From contig NZ_JAHVJO010000002.1 in NCBI RefSeq assembly GCF_019801215.1, positions 1 through 64,000 on the forward strand: DNA of 64,000 nucleotides, written 5' to 3'. Position 1 is the stretch's first letter, and every line of letters starts with the position of its first letter. Below the pieces are notes generated by a model. It was not told the origin of the DNA. It saw only the letters and a list, made by a program, of their open reading frames with translations, and ran no database searches. Below are positions 1 through 8,915 of the stretch, in pieces. Source of the DNA: Fictibacillus nanhaiensis. Its GTDB lineage: Bacteria > Bacillota > Bacilli > Bacillales > Fictibacillaceae. Position numbers and translations under genes: made by a program.

Positions 1-34
1 TTTATAATTATGAAAGATATCAAAAACGACTAAA

Positions 35-69
35 CGGCCTCAGCCCTATAGAATATAGAGTTGAAGCCG
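35..69 (-). terminator. possible terminator hairpin
   Basis: Imperfect 16-bp inverted repeat with a 3-nt loop. On the minus strand two mismatched positions become G-U pairs and one A-C mismatch remains. A T-rich stretch follows on the minus strand. It lies downstream of the 49-aa minus-strand gene and may terminate it. The U-tract is interrupted, so this is a weak call. Confidence 0.35.
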
Positions 70-137
70 CTTAGAGTGTTTTATTATTTCATCTGTCTAC
101 TTGACGGGGTGCAGTTCAATTTGGAAGCAGCTCTTTT

Positions 138-287
138 TTATTTACCTTTTGATCTTGGGCTTTTTGTATCTCGTTTAGGAATCTCATCTGCAAACGTCTC
201 GTCCGAAAATTCTACGTTTGCCATACTTTCCGTCGGTGTGTTGTTGTTCTTCTCTGCTGCATGTGCTGCATGCTTTCTTTTCGCCAT
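138..287 (-). CDS. small hydrophilic protein of unknown function (49 aa)
   Basis: An ATG preceded by a strong GGAGGG ribosome site (complement of about 293-298) opens a 49-codon frame. It encodes a charged, soluble peptide beginning MAKRKHAAHAAEKNNN, with an acidic middle (VEFSDETFADE) and a basic tail (PRSKGK). It has no cysteines and no membrane segment. The VEFSDE-ADE segment loosely recalls the small YfhD-type proteins of bacilli, but I would not name it on that basis. Coding is supported by the Shine-Dalgarno spacing and by a possible terminator downstream. The overlapping plus-strand frame is its shadow. Confidence 0.65.
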   Translation of the reverse strand: MAKRKHAAHAAEKNNNTPTESMANVEFSDETFADEIPKRDTKSPRSKGK

Positions 288-373
288 TTTTTATCCCTCC
301 TTAACCTTAGCATGTGTAACACATTCAAAAAATAAGCAATGTTTCATGTAAGTTAACTAAAAGGAATGAATAG

Positions 374-405
374 AAAAAGCCCCACTTTGGACTCTGTGAG
401 GCTTT
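374..405 (-). terminator. terminator of yuiF
   Basis: GC-rich hairpin (AAGCCTCAC paired with GTGGGGCTT on the minus strand) followed by a run of T, directly after the yuiF stop codon. Confidence 0.75.
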
Positions 406-413
406 GTTACTTT

Positions 414-1733
414 TTATAATACGAGTGCAGATATGAATCCAAAAACAAGCAACGGCAAGTTGTAGTGAAGAAAAGTTGGCACACACGTATCCCATATATG
501 ATTGTGCTGATTATCCACATTCAATCCAGAAGTAGGTCCTAACGTACTGTCAGAAGCTGGTGAGCCTGCATCCCCTAAAGCGGCAGCTGTACCGATCAAT
601 GCGATGGTCGCCATTACACTTAGACCCAATTCTCCAGCAAGTGGAACAAAAATGGTTGTAATGATTGGAATCGTGGAGAAAGATGAACCAATTCCCATCG
701 TTACTAATAACCCGATGACTAACATGAGCAAAATTCCTAATGCGGTAGAACTGCCGATAAGGGCTGCACTGCTCTTTACTAACGTTTCAACATCGCCCGT
801 TTCTCTCATAACAGCTGCAAATCCCGCTGCAGAAATCATGACAAATCCGATGTATGACATCATTTTCATACCTTCCGTTAGAACAGCATCAGATGATTTT
901 AATTTCAGCTGTCCGCTAAAATAAAGAATGACAATTCCTGAAAGTGCTCCAAAAATCATTGAGTCTGTTTTTAATTGAACAGAAAGAGTAGCAGCAATGG
1001 CTAGTATGGCAACAACAATGGATCTTTTAGTGTAGGCTGTTTGTTCAGATTTTTTTGTTCCGATTGTATGATCTTCATACTTTCGTGGTTTACGATACGT
1101 AAAGAAAACTGCAATTAACAATCCAACAATCATTCCAAGAGATGGAATGGTCATTGCGGTAGGAATTTGATCCATCTCTATAGCTAAACCGCTATCCTTC
1201 ATGTTTGTTTGAAGAATCTCATGAAATATTCCACCAAATCCCACAGGAAACCACATATAAGGGGTTATCAATCCAAATGTAATAACGGTTGCTACAAGCC
1301 TTCTATCAAGCTCTAGTTCATTTAAAACATGCAGCAGTGGTGGAATAAAAATAGGAATGATTGCAATATGAACCGGAATGATGTTTTGGGAAAAAGACGA
1401 GATCATCAAAATAACCAATAATAGAAGAACTTTTGACAATGACTTTTTCTTTGTCTCTCCTTCTTTTCCAACAAGCAAGATGGCCTTGTTTACCATCAAA
1501 GCTGGAAGCCCTGTTCGCGATAGTGCAACCGCAAAACTTCCTAACAAAGCATAACTTAATGCGATGACTGCATTCGAACCTAATCCCTCTGTAAATACGG
1601 TTATCGTTTCCGAGAGACCCATCCCGGCTAAAAGACCACCCGTAAGAGCACCTGCAAGCAAAGCTACAACTACATGTATTCGAAAAAGGCTTAGTACTAG
1701 CATAACCGCTACAGCTATTACTACAGCATTCAT
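414..1733 (-). CDS. yuiF: YuiF-family membrane transporter (Na+/H+ antiporter-like)
   Basis: A 439-aa polytopic membrane protein with about eleven hydrophobic segments and a hydrophilic loop near residues 210-235 (RKPRKYEDHTIGTKKSEQ). Glycine-rich helix breaks (LLAGALTGGLLAGMG) and the polar segment GTAAALGDAGSPASDSTLGPTSG near the C-terminus are typical of the ion-transporter superfamily that includes the Na+/H+ antiporter-like YuiF group. It sits next to pepA as yuiF does in B. subtilis. The start ATG has an AGGAGG site 7 nt upstream. A Rex-like inverted repeat lies in its promoter region. The substrate cannot be read from sequence; cation exchange or amino-acid uptake are both possible. 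Confidence 0.85.
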   Translation of the reverse strand: MNAVVIAVAVMLVLSLFRIHVVVALLAGALTGGLLAGMGLSETITVFTEGLGSNAVIALSYALLGSFAVALSRTGLPALMVNKAILLVGKEGETKKKSLSKVLLLLVILMISSFSQNIIPVHIAIIPIFIPPLLHVLNELELDRRLVATVITFGLITPYMWFPVGFGGIFHEILQTNMKDSGLAIEMDQIPTAMTIPSLGMIVGLLIAVFFTYRKPRKYEDHTIGTKKSEQTAYTKRSIVVAILAIAATLSVQLKTDSMIFGALSGIVILYFSGQLKLKSSDAVLTEGMKMMSYIGFVMISAAGFAAVMRETGDVETLVKSSAALIGSSTALGILLMLVIGLLVTMGIGSSFSTIPIITTIFVPLAGELGLSVMATIALIGTAAALGDAGSPASDSTLGPTSGLNVDNQHNHIWDTCVPTFLHYNLPLLVFGFISALVL

Positions 1734-1780
1734 TTCATTTCCTCCTTAAAAGCTTTATTGCTTTATTTCGCTAAATCACT

Positions 1781-1804
1781 AATTTGTTAAACCTTTAACA
1801 AATT
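1781..1804. promoter_or_regulatory. Rex-like operator upstream of yuiF
   Basis: Perfect 10-bp inverted repeat AATTTGTTAA around a 4-bp spacer. The core, TTGTTAA-N4-TTAACAA, has the architecture of Rex redox-repressor sites (TTGTGAA-N4-TTCACAA in bacilli, TTGTTAA-N4-TTAACAA in clostridia). It lies about 48 bp upstream of the yuiF start. Binding by Rex is inferred from shape only. Confidence 0.45.
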
Positions 1805-1830
1805 AACATGCTAGGAGAGGTGTGTCAAAC

Positions 1831-1868
1831 AAAAAAATAAAAAAACTGAACCTCATTTGAGATTCAGT
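1831..1868 (-). terminator. terminator of pepA
   Basis: Ten-bp stem (CTGAATCTCA with TGAGGTTCAG on the minus strand), 2-nt loop, followed by a long T-rich tract. It starts about 10 bp after the pepA stop. Confidence 0.8.
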
Positions 1869-1878
1869 CTCCATCATA

Positions 1879-3366
1879 TTAGGCTTTAAAACTTCTGACA
1901 AATGTCGTTAGTGTCCGAACCATAACACCTGTAGCACCTTTTGGTCCGAGTTCTGATCCTCTTGAAGAATAAGCTGTTCCGGCAATATCCAAATGCACCC
2001 AAGGAGTTTTCTCTGCAAACTCTCCAACGAATAAGCCGCCTGTTATCGCGTGTCCAAGTCTTCCAGTAGCATTATTCAAATCAGCTACGTCACTTGTTTT
2101 TAGCATATCTTTAAATGGCTGAAAGCTTGGCAGAAGCCAGAGAAGTTCAGCTTCATCTGAAGCGGACTGCTTGATATTCTCATAGAAGTTCTCATCATTT
2201 GTTAAGGCACCTGTTGTACAATCACCTAGAGCTACTAAGACTCCACCTGTTAATGTGGCCACGTCAACGATGTAATTTGCTCCCTGTTCTTTTGCATACG
2301 TAATTGCATCGGCAAGAATTAGACGCCCTTCTGCATCTGTATTCCGGACTTCAATCGTTTTTCCGCTCAAGGAAGTAATGACGTCTCCTGGTTTCATTGC
2401 CCCACCGTTTACAAGATTTTCAGATGAAGGAATCACGAACATGACGTTGATTTCAGGCTTTAAACGGCCGATAGCTTCCATTGCTCCTAATACAGCAGCG
2501 CTCCCACCCATGTCACTTTTCATTTCGTGCATATTTAATGCAGGCTTAATTGAATAGCCTCCTGCATCAAACGTTAATCCTTTTCCTACTAATGCAACCA
2601 CTGAATCCCACTCTTTGCGGCCTTGGTATTTCACTGTGATCATCTTTGGAGGCTGATCAGAACCTTGGCTTACAGCGAGAATCGCGCCCATTCCCAATCT
2701 TTCCATATCTTCTTTTTCTAAGATTTCATATTCCATTCCATACTCCAGCGCAACATCGATCGCTTCTGCTGCAAGATCCGTTGGTGTTAATAAATTCCCG
2801 GGTGTGTTTACAAGGTCTCGGGCAAGATTGATTCCTTTCGCATATGCATATCCACTTGTTAACCCTGTTTCTGCATCATTATTCTCTGTGTAAACGATAA
2901 CCTGTTCTAACTTCTTTAGTGGCTCGTTAGACTTCTTTTTATAATCTTCAAATTGATAAACGGATGTTCCTGCAGCCTCACTAAAAGCATGTGACAATTT
3001 ATCCATAGAAATATGATCAGAGTGAAAGGTGTCTAAAAGTACGGAAAAATGTGTTCTTTTTTCTCTAGAAATTTCTTGTACGGCTCTTCCAAACGTGTTT
3101 CGCACTTTATCATACGTCAATTCATCTCGTTTACCTAAGCCCGCAAAATAAATGCGTTTCGTTCCAATCTGACCTAGTGTATTTAGTTTTTTAATGCTTT
3201 TTAATTTATTTGAAAGATCCCCGTCTTTAATGAGTTCTGTAAGTTGCCCTCCTAAAGCTTGATCTATATCCGCCATGACACCGGAAAATTTAGGTTCTTG
3301 AAATAAACCGACCAGTAGGACTTCTTCTTGTTCTGTCATATTCCATTGTTTTTTTATCGTAAACAC
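1879..3366 (-). CDS. pepA: leucyl aminopeptidase (M17, cytosolic)
   Basis: A 495-aa M17 aminopeptidase that removes N-terminal residues from peptides in the cytosol using two metal ions. The variable N-terminal domain spans roughly residues 1-170. The catalytic domain carries VGKGLTFDAGGYSIK (metal and catalytic lysine), MKSDMGG, and the family signature NTDAEGRL at about 341-348. Length and order match B. subtilis YuiE/PepA. The start is GTG with a GGGGG site 8-9 nt upstream; the next in-frame ATG is nine codons in. A TATAAT-like box lies just upstream. It sits between yuiF and a DUF309 gene. Confidence 0.95.
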   Translation of the reverse strand: MFTIKKQWNMTEQEEVLLVGLFQEPKFSGVMADIDQALGGQLTELIKDGDLSNKLKSIKKLNTLGQIGTKRIYFAGLGKRDELTYDKVRNTFGRAVQEISREKRTHFSVLLDTFHSDHISMDKLSHAFSEAAGTSVYQFEDYKKKSNEPLKKLEQVIVYTENNDAETGLTSGYAYAKGINLARDLVNTPGNLLTPTDLAAEAIDVALEYGMEYEILEKEDMERLGMGAILAVSQGSDQPPKMITVKYQGRKEWDSVVALVGKGLTFDAGGYSIKPALNMHEMKSDMGGSAAVLGAMEAIGRLKPEINVMFVIPSSENLVNGGAMKPGDVITSLSGKTIEVRNTDAEGRLILADAITYAKEQGANYIVDVATLTGGVLVALGDCTTGALTNDENFYENIKQSASDEAELLWLLPSFQPFKDMLKTSDVADLNNATGRLGHAITGGLFVGEFAEKTPWVHLDIAGTAYSSRGSELGPKGATGVMVRTLTTFVRSFKA

Positions 3367-3446
3367 GTTAAAGTTCCCCCTTATTCGTTTTCGAATCTTA
3401 CCATTATTATACTCTTTGTTTTAGAATATTTCGAATTCATGGTATT

Positions 3447-3824
3447 TTATTCTTGTAAGTATATATATAATTTCGGAAGAGAAGGTAAAAGATGAACCTC
3501 TTTAAACGTTACTCTGTCGATATGTAAAGGGAATACACCTATACAACTCTCAATAAATGAGAGGACAGGGGTTACGTTTAATTGCCAATAGAAGGGTTTA
3601 TAAGGCGTAAGATAATGCTTCGCTACCTTCATCATTTCCCTGGCACCTTTAACATTTCCATACTCATAATGATACAAAGCTACTGTCATTTGTAATAAAC
3701 CTTTAATAAACAAATTGCTGCGGTCTGTGAGCCATATGGCTTCAAGCAAGTCATGCCCCGTATAATAATCTCCATTGTTAAATACAACAAAAAACTCGTA
3801 ATACTCTTGAGGAAAATCGTCCAT
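3447..3824 (-). CDS. DUF309 family protein
   Basis: A 125-aa protein with the DUF309 N-terminal signature (EFFVVFNNGDYYTGHDLLEAIWL), a helical domain with conserved H and E residues suggesting metal or ligand binding. B. subtilis YpuF belongs to this family. No biochemical role is established. The start ATG follows a GGGAGG site. It has its own start region, upstream of pepA and reading the same way, so co-transcription with pepA is possible (81-bp gap, no terminator seen). Confidence 0.8.
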   Translation of the reverse strand: MDDFPQEYYEFFVVFNNGDYYTGHDLLEAIWLTDRSNLFIKGLLQMTVALYHYEYGNVKGAREMMKVAKHYLTPYKPFYWQLNVTPVLSFIESCIGVFPLHIDRVTFKEVHLLPSLPKLYIYLQE

Positions 3825-3940
3825 CTTCTAAAAACCTCCCTCCACTACTCATGTTACCAGAGATTGAACCTCTTTCAAATCGGGTAACCACTATCTAAAA
3901 CAGCCATACTATAAACCACAACAATGAGAGGAAGCTGATC

Positions 3941-4423
3941 ATGCCAGATCTTTTTTTAAATTTTCCACTAATCGCAGCATTACTAGGAGTATTCTCAGCC
4001 CAATTTCTGAAAATCCCTATACATTTTTATCTAACAAAAAAGGTCAAATGGGATCTGTTTATCAGCACAGGTGGTATGCCAAGTTCTCATTCGGCTTCTG
4101 TCACTTCACTTGCCACTGCAGTCGGAGCTTTACATGGGCTTGATTCTTCCCTTTTTGCGATTGCCGCAATGTTTGCCATTATTGTTATGTATGACGCAAA
4201 AGGCATTCGCTGGCATGCAGGAGAACAGGCTGCTGTATTGAATGACCTAGTAGAAGAATTTAGAAATCACGTTAGAGAGTCAGAAGAATTTAAACAAAAA
4301 AATGTAGAAGAACAGAGAAAAGAATTAAAAGAACTGCTAGGACATCGCCCGAGTGAAGTGTTCTTTGGGGGACTATTAGGCATTTTTCAAACCCTTTTTC
4401 TATCGTGGTTGTTTATAGCTTAG
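3941..4423 (+). CDS. yuiD: divergent PAP2-family membrane protein YuiD
   Basis: A 160-aa DUF212 (divergent PAP2) protein. It has an N-terminal hydrophobic segment, then the motif GGMPSSHSASVTSLATAVG, matching the PSGH-type phosphatase motif of acid phosphatase/vanadium peroxidase relatives, then a membrane helix and RWHAGEQAAVLNDL. A charged region (about 105-135) precedes a C-terminal helix. It could act on a lipid phosphate, but this is not shown. The RBS AGAGGAAG supports the ATG. Its stop TAG is also part of the Shine-Dalgarno of the next gene, so the two are translationally coupled. Confidence 0.9.
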   Translation: MPDLFLNFPLIAALLGVFSAQFLKIPIHFYLTKKVKWDLFISTGGMPSSHSASVTSLATAVGALHGLDSSLFAIAAMFAIIVMYDAKGIRWHAGEQAAVLNDLVEEFRNHVRESEEFKQKNVEEQRKELKELLGHRPSEVFFGGLLGIFQTLFLSWLFIA

Positions 4424-4435
4424 GAGGTATTCTTA

Positions 4436-5263
4436 TTGAAATTGATCTCAATTTGTCCAAGCAACACAGAACTTGTTCATTTTTTAGGTCTAACATCTGA
4501 CTTGATTGGAATCGATGATTTTTCGGACTGGCCATCACATATACAGCACCTACCTAGATTAGGACCTGATCTTTCGATTGACATGAATAAGCTGGAAGAA
4601 CTAAAACCGGATTTAGTACTGGCTAGTTTAAGCGTACCTGGCATGGAGAGAAATGTGGACGAACTAAAAAAACGCCATATTCCACACGTCGTTTACAATC
4701 CCCAAACTTTGATTGATATTCAAAATGACATGCTCGATTTAGGAAAAAGAACGAAAAAACTGCCAATAGCAGAGCGCATCGTTAGTTGGATGGAAAAAGA
4801 AATTGAGGAATATCGGCAAGTGAGCATGACGATTAAACAGAATAAGAAAATTTATTTTGAATGGTGGCCAAAACCTATCTTCACACCTGGAAAAACGAAC
4901 TGGCTTACTGAAGTCGCTTCCCTTGCAGGGTGCGAAAACCTTTTTGCAGATGTGAATCTTGCCAGTGTACAAACCACATGGGAAGATGTTGTAACCCGCA
5001 AGCCTGATGTTATCGGCATGGTTTGGGTAGGAGTCAAAACAGAGAAAATGAATCCTGTACATATTAAAAAAAGAGACGGATGGAACACGTTACAAGAGAA
5101 GCACACTGAAATCGTAAAACTCGAAGAATCCCTCTTCTGCCGTCCTTCACCGAGGCTTCTTTTCGGACTTAAAAGACTTGCAGCCCTTATTCATCCAGAA
5201 CATTTTCCTCCATTTATGCCAGAGCATGAAGAAAAGGAAATAAAAGAGCTTCAGGTGATATAA
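4436..5263 (+). CDS. cobalamin-binding-like periplasmic-fold protein (BtuF/PF01497 type)
   Basis: A 275-aa protein of the class III substrate-binding fold (PF01497), opening with KLISICPSNTELVHFLGL, typical of BtuF-like proteins. There is no signal peptide or lipobox, so it appears cytoplasmic, unlike transport-linked BtuF. The TTG start is chosen because TAGGAGGT lies 7 nt upstream and no ATG is available at the N-terminus. It overlaps the yuiD stop region. Many bacilli carry such soluble members of unknown ligand; corrinoid binding is only a family inference. Confidence 0.8.
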   Translation: MKLISICPSNTELVHFLGLTSDLIGIDDFSDWPSHIQHLPRLGPDLSIDMNKLEELKPDLVLASLSVPGMERNVDELKKRHIPHVVYNPQTLIDIQNDMLDLGKRTKKLPIAERIVSWMEKEIEEYRQVSMTIKQNKKIYFEWWPKPIFTPGKTNWLTEVASLAGCENLFADVNLASVQTTWEDVVTRKPDVIGMVWVGVKTEKMNPVHIKKRDGWNTLQEKHTEIVKLEESLFCRPSPRLLFGLKRLAALIHPEHFPPFMPEHEEKEIKELQVI

Positions 5264-5278
5264 CCTGAAGCCTTTTTA
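5248..5278 (+). terminator. terminator overlapping the stop of the BtuF-like gene
   Basis: Nine-bp perfect stem GCTTCAGGT/ACCTGAAGC followed by CTTTTT. The stop codon lies inside the hairpin loop region. Confidence 0.85.
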
Positions 5279-5292
5279 TGTAGCTGTTATCG

Positions 5293-5973
5293 TTATAATA
5301 GCTGCTGTCTGAACACTTGCATCGATTTGTCTTCATTAAGGTTTGTCAGTTCTGTTTCAGTAATTTTACCGCTTCCACGCTTGATTACAAACACATCTAT
5401 TTTCTTCTTGCCCCATTTTTCATATACTTCTTGTACGGTATTGTAATAGAGGTCTATACGGTTACCTTTTATAGCAGAGCCTGTATCTGCAACAACACCA
5501 TATCCATATCCGGGAATCCAAAGAACAGTGCCTATCGGAAAAATTTTTGTATCCGCTGCGATTGTTGAATACAGATCTCGTTTAACCTTGACACCTGATT
5601 TTGTGATTCCGAATGCTGGGTGGCTCTTCGTTTTTCCGGTACTCTCTTTCCCTGCTGTATATCCTGTCGCCGTTACACTCACCGTAGGGTATTTTGTGAA
5701 ATCGATCGTATCTTCAATCGTCAGAGGCTGCTTTACCTCAGCTGCTGAGAGTAGCATGTTAGGTGCATTGAAGGATGGCACCGACTTTAACGTTTTAGAA
5801 ATCGTTTTTAAAGCTGCATCTACATAAGGATAACCGCTTGATTGTTTTTGATCGATCCAGCTAGCTATATCATCCGCCTGAACCCCGGAAACAGAACGAA
5901 ATGTAGTAAAAATAGCGCAAATAAATAAAACCGTATAAGCGGTTCTTTTTGTAATTTTCTTAAGTTTTAGCAA
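5293..5973 (-). CDS. yuiC: 3D-domain cell-wall protein YuiC
   Basis: A 226-aa exported or membrane-anchored protein. N-terminal basic residues and a hydrophobic segment (about 12-32) form a signal or anchor. The C-terminal 3D domain contains [33 protein letters not shown] and the terminal VFVIKRG. YuiC-type 3D proteins are stationary-phase muralytic (lytic transglycosylase-like) enzymes, with the aspartates at the active site. The start is TTG with AGGAGTGG 8 nt upstream. It lies in the conserved yuiA-yuiB-yuiC order but has its own spacing to yuiB. Confidence 0.9.
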   Translation of the reverse strand: MLKLKKITKRTAYTVLFICAIFTTFRSVSGVQADDIASWIDQKQSSGYPYVDAALKTISKTLKSVPSFNAPNMLLSAAEVKQPLTIEDTIDFTKYPTVSVTATGYTAGKESTGKTKSHPAFGITKSGVKVKRDLYSTIAADTKIFPIGTVLWIPGYGYGVVADTGSAIKGNRIDLYYNTVQEVYEKWGKKKIDVFVIKRGSGKITETELTNLNEDKSMQVFRQQLL

Positions 5974-6055
5974 TAATTGTCCACTCCTCTCTTCTCTATT
6001 CCTTCCCTAGCAAGAAAAAATGTATACATTTTTTCATTGAAGAGAGAAAAGTGGA

Positions 6056-6083
6056 CAAAAAAAAACCCTGCATGAGGGCTTTT
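6056..6083 (-). terminator. terminator of yuiB
   Basis: Short hairpin CCCT/AGGG extended by A-T and G-U pairs, with nine or more T residues on the minus strand, just after the yuiB stop. Confidence 0.7.
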
Positions 6084-6085
6084 GT

Positions 6086-6409
6086 TTAAAACATTTGATA
6101 ACCACGAACACGAAGCATCTTAATGGCAAGACCTGCAAGCCATGCACCAATAAATCCGCAAGTTAATATTGTTATATCTGATGGAGATAAGTTCGCTAAA
6201 TCACTTCCTAGCATTGAAAAACTTGTATTTGGCTTTGTAAAGTACTCAAAGAACCTAATATCATCCACGATCATAACCACTACAAGCGGATAGAGAATTA
6301 CCATAAACCAGGTAGCACGTAAAAGCATATTAAATAAAAAGCCGATTCCAAAAAAGAGAACCATGAAAAGCAGCATTGAAATGATGACTTGTGGCAAAAG
6401 TAAATCCAT
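6086..6409 (-). CDS. yuiB: small membrane protein YuiB
   Basis: A 107-aa protein with three hydrophobic segments and a C-terminus (INMLRVRGYQMF-like: AIKMLRVRGYQMF) nearly identical to what I recall of B. subtilis YuiB. The function is unknown. The frame is open further upstream, but the ATG at 6409 is preferred because GGGGGTG precedes it by 7 nt and the family starts at MDLLLPQ-type sequence. It sits next to yuiA and yuiC as in B. subtilis. Confidence 0.85.
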   Translation of the reverse strand: MDLLLPQVIISMLLFMVLFFGIGFLFNMLLRATWFMVILYPLVVVMIVDDIRFFEYFTKPNTSFSMLGSDLANLSPSDITILTCGFIGAWLAGLAIKMLRVRGYQMF

Positions 6410-6488
6410 GATGTGACACCCCCATATATCTGTCGTTAGTTTACTAAATAGGGGGATTTCCGTCAATTGCGATTGAGAGCGTTACCGT

Positions 6489-6620
6489 TTACGTTCTTTT
6501 CTTACCGCTTCCGCAGCATTCCACACACGTTTCAGATCCTCCTAGTAAGAGCTGAAAATATCCCTTACCTTCACAATATGGGCATTGATCGTGTTTTTTC
6601 TGAATCGCATGTTTTCTCAT
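6489..6620 (-). CDS. yuiA: small zinc-finger-like protein YuiA
   Basis: A 43-aa protein with two cysteine pairs, CPYCEGKGYFQLLLGGS and TCVECCGSGKK, the CxxCxGxG pattern of DnaJ-type zinc fingers. It probably binds one zinc ion. Length and composition match YuiA of B. subtilis, which is also next to yuiB. An ATG with GGGAGTG upstream starts it. Its role is unknown; the DnaJ-like finger hints at protein or RNA contact. Confidence 0.85.
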   Translation of the reverse strand: MRKHAIQKKHDQCPYCEGKGYFQLLLGGSETCVECCGSGKKRT

Positions 6621-6769
6621 GTTGTAACACTCCCTTGTTTTTATTTTAAATTTTCAGATAATAATAACAAGGATTTTTATGTTTGAAAAATCTATTTTAG
6701 AGCGAAAAAACCTCATGTAAGCGCAATCATCAGCTTCATTCATTAATTATCAGAATATTTCGTACATTT

Positions 6770-7249
6770 TCATCTGCAATCGAAGATTTTGTACGACGAG
6801 TATTCAAATACTTTCCCAGGATTAATTTCTTCATGAAGAAACGCGTTTTTTTCATCCATAAAAAAATGTACCATCAATGATGTATCAGGATCTTCCTGAA
6901 GCTCTTCTGGGGTTAGAAATGCAGCACTCTCAATTTCACCTAAAGCAGGAGTTAGTACACCGCCCTTTTTCTTTAATAGAAAAACGATCATATTATCACT
7001 AATTGTTTCTTTTATAACACCAGACCTTATGCCAAGCATGGAAACGACTTCGCCTACAATCCCTGTTTCTTCAAAAATTTCTCTTAGTGCTGCCTCGTCT
7101 ACTGTTTCTCCAGCCTCTACAAATCCTGCAGGCAGGGACCACTTACCTTTTAGTCCACCGTATTTCTTCTTAACAACAAGCCATTTTCCATCATGAATTA
7201 AAAGGCCTGCCGCTGCCAACCAAACTGTCCCTCTGTCTTTTCGTGTCAT
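6770..7249 (-). CDS. NUDIX hydrolase
   Basis: A 159-aa NUDIX enzyme. The signature GX5EX7REUXEEXGU is complete: GFVEAGETVDEAALREIFEETGI at about residues 42-64, with the metal-binding glutamates in place. Family members cleave nucleoside diphosphates linked to another moiety; the substrate cannot be told here. It is not part of the usual yuiA-yumB order in B. subtilis. The ATG has AAGGGGCG some 12 nt upstream, a slightly long spacing. Confidence 0.9.
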   Translation of the reverse strand: MTRKDRGTVWLAAAGLLIHDGKWLVVKKKYGGLKGKWSLPAGFVEAGETVDEAALREIFEETGIVGEVVSMLGIRSGVIKETISDNMIVFLLKKKGGVLTPALGEIESAAFLTPEELQEDPDTSLMVHFFMDEKNAFLHEEINPGKVFEYSSYKIFDCR

Positions 7250-7282
7250 TATGGTAAAATCGCCCCTTTACGATGTAAAAGT

Positions 7283-7313
7283 AAAAAAGAACAGAAGCAG
7301 TAGCTTCTGTTCT
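7283..7313 (-). terminator. terminator of yumB
   Basis: Eleven-bp perfect stem AGAACAGAAGC/GCTTCTGTTCT on the minus strand followed by TTTTTT, downstream of yumB. Confidence 0.85.
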
Positions 7314-7334
7314 AAGTGTATCACGAGTGTGGTT

Positions 7335-8534
7335 TTAGAATAGTTTCAATTTTCCTTTTTTAATAACCATTGGTACTCCGCCTAATAAGAAAAGATAACG
7401 ATTGTCGATTACCTTTTTCATAGCAGATGCTGTAGCACCAAACAGTTTCTTGTTTCCAACTTTACCGATTGCTTCACCTTTACCAAGTGATGCAACAGTA
7501 CCTTTAATATCAGGTTTAAATTCTTCCAGCTTTCCACCGTGCATTAAAGCTTTAATATTACGAGCAACGGTATAAGATTGCTGAATCGCGATTTGTGCAG
7601 TTGGAGGATATGGACGGTTTGCTTCTTCATCAATAATAAGTGCACAGTCTCCTGCAACGAAAATATACTCAAATCCAGGCATACGAAGGTCTTTATCTAC
7701 TTTAACACGTCCACGCATTGTTTCAAATCCAGCTTCTTCAACTAAATGGTTACCACGAACTCCACCAGTCCATACAATGGTAGCTGCCTTAATTTCTTCA
7801 CCATTGGCAAGCACAACACCATCAGTGTTACATTCTTTAATTGGTGTATTAACTAGGAACTCAATTCCACGACGCTCTAAGTTGTTAATCGCGTACTCTA
7901 CTAATTCTTCATCAAAACCTGGAAGGACAGTAGGTGCGGCTTCGATATTAACAATTCTTACTTTTTCACGAGGAATGTCATATTCACGGCAAAGCTCAGG
8001 AACACGATCAGCGAGTTCCCCAACAAATTCGATACCAGTAAATCCAGCTCCACCTACAACAATTGTAATAAGGTCATCTGGTTGGTTTTCGTTGTTATAA
8101 CGTGCAAAAGCATATTCGATGTGCTCGCGAATTTTACGAACAGAGTTTATGCTGCGAATGCTAAATGCATTTTCTTTAAGTCCTTGAATGCCAAATGTTT
8201 CAGGATCAGATCCTAACGCAATTACAAGGTAATCATATGTTAATTCTTGGTTCTCTAAAATAACACGCTTTTCATCTTTTTTAAGCTCAACAACCGTATC
8301 TTGAACAAAGTTGATCTTGTTCATGTCGATAATGTTATCGATCATGATACGCGTTTTGTCGTGATGAAGAGTCCCAGCAGCATTTTCATGCAACCATGTT
8401 GTTTGATAATGATAGTTATGCTTATTTACTAATGTAACTTCTGCTTCATCCGATCCTAATTCTTTCTGTAAACGTACAGCTGACATGATTCCGCCATAAC
8501 CGCCGCCTAGTATAAGGATTTTTGGCTTACTCAT
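7335..8534 (-). CDS. yumB: type II NADH dehydrogenase-like flavoprotein YumB
   Basis: A 399-aa FAD-dependent pyridine nucleotide disulfide-oxidoreductase of the NDH-2 family, which passes electrons from NADH to menaquinone at the inner face of the membrane without pumping protons. The N-terminal FAD Rossmann motif is [10 protein letters not shown] and the second NAD-binding motif is [23 protein letters not shown] near residue 300 contacts FAD. Start: ATG at 8534, with GGAAGTG 6 nt upstream; a GTG three codons earlier lacks spacing. It is divergent from yumC, as in B. subtilis. YutJ at 17 kb is a shorter paralogue. Confidence 0.92.
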   Translation of the reverse strand: MSKPKILILGGGYGGIMSAVRLQKELGSDEAEVTLVNKHNYHYQTTWLHENAAGTLHHDKTRIMIDNIIDMNKINFVQDTVVELKKDEKRVILENQELTYDYLVIALGSDPETFGIQGLKENAFSIRSINSVRKIREHIEYAFARYNNENQPDDLITIVVGGAGFTGIEFVGELADRVPELCREYDIPREKVRIVNIEAAPTVLPGFDEELVEYAINNLERRGIEFLVNTPIKECNTDGVVLANGEEIKAATIVWTGGVRGNHLVEEAGFETMRGRVKVDKDLRMPGFEYIFVAGDCALIIDEEANRPYPPTAQIAIQQSYTVARNIKALMHGGKLEEFKPDIKGTVASLGKGEAIGKVGNKKLFGATASAMKKVIDNRYLFLLGGVPMVIKKGKLKLF

Positions 8535-8703
8535 AAAATTCACTTCCAGTTCTTATTTTTTTTAGTTTGACCTTTTCTACCATTAAATATGAAGAAAAGA
8601 AATAGATTGTGATATATTTCACGTAATAAGACATAAATGAGGACAAAAAAGTTCGAAATATCGACATTTTTTATTCATACAACACCATCTTATTCTTTTT
8701 CCC

Positions 8704-8733
8704 TTGTTTTTTCAACCCTTTTTTCGATATGAT
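8704..8733 (+). promoter_or_regulatory. candidate sigma-A promoter of yumC
   Basis: TTGTTT and TATGAT separated by 18 bp, about 180 bp upstream of the yumC start in the 381-bp divergent yumB/yumC spacer. The rest of the spacer is AT-rich with no further gene visible. Confidence 0.4.
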
Positions 8734-8856
8734 ATATATCCGATTCATCTATAAACTTGTTTGATTTGAATTGTCAGTACATGTCAAATAATACGATTAA
8801 AAAAGAGGACTTTTTCCCTTCATATTGAATCTAAATGTGAGATAGCAAGAAGTTCA

Positions 8857-8870
8857 GTTCTGGTCAGAAC
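8857..8870. promoter_or_regulatory. small inverted repeat upstream of yumC
   Basis: GTTCTG-GT-CAGAAC, a perfect 6-bp inverted repeat about 45 bp upstream of the yumC start. It could be an operator or a short 5-prime-UTR hairpin; nothing identifies a binding protein. Confidence 0.25.
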
Positions 8871-8915
8871 ATAAAACATGTTCATCAGCCATAGAAAACA
8901 GAAGAGGTGAAAGTG

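Noticed and set aside
61-351. Plus-strand 96-codon frame
   Set aside because: It lacks a ribosome site and overlaps the better-supported 49-aa minus-strand gene, which has a strong GGAGGG site.
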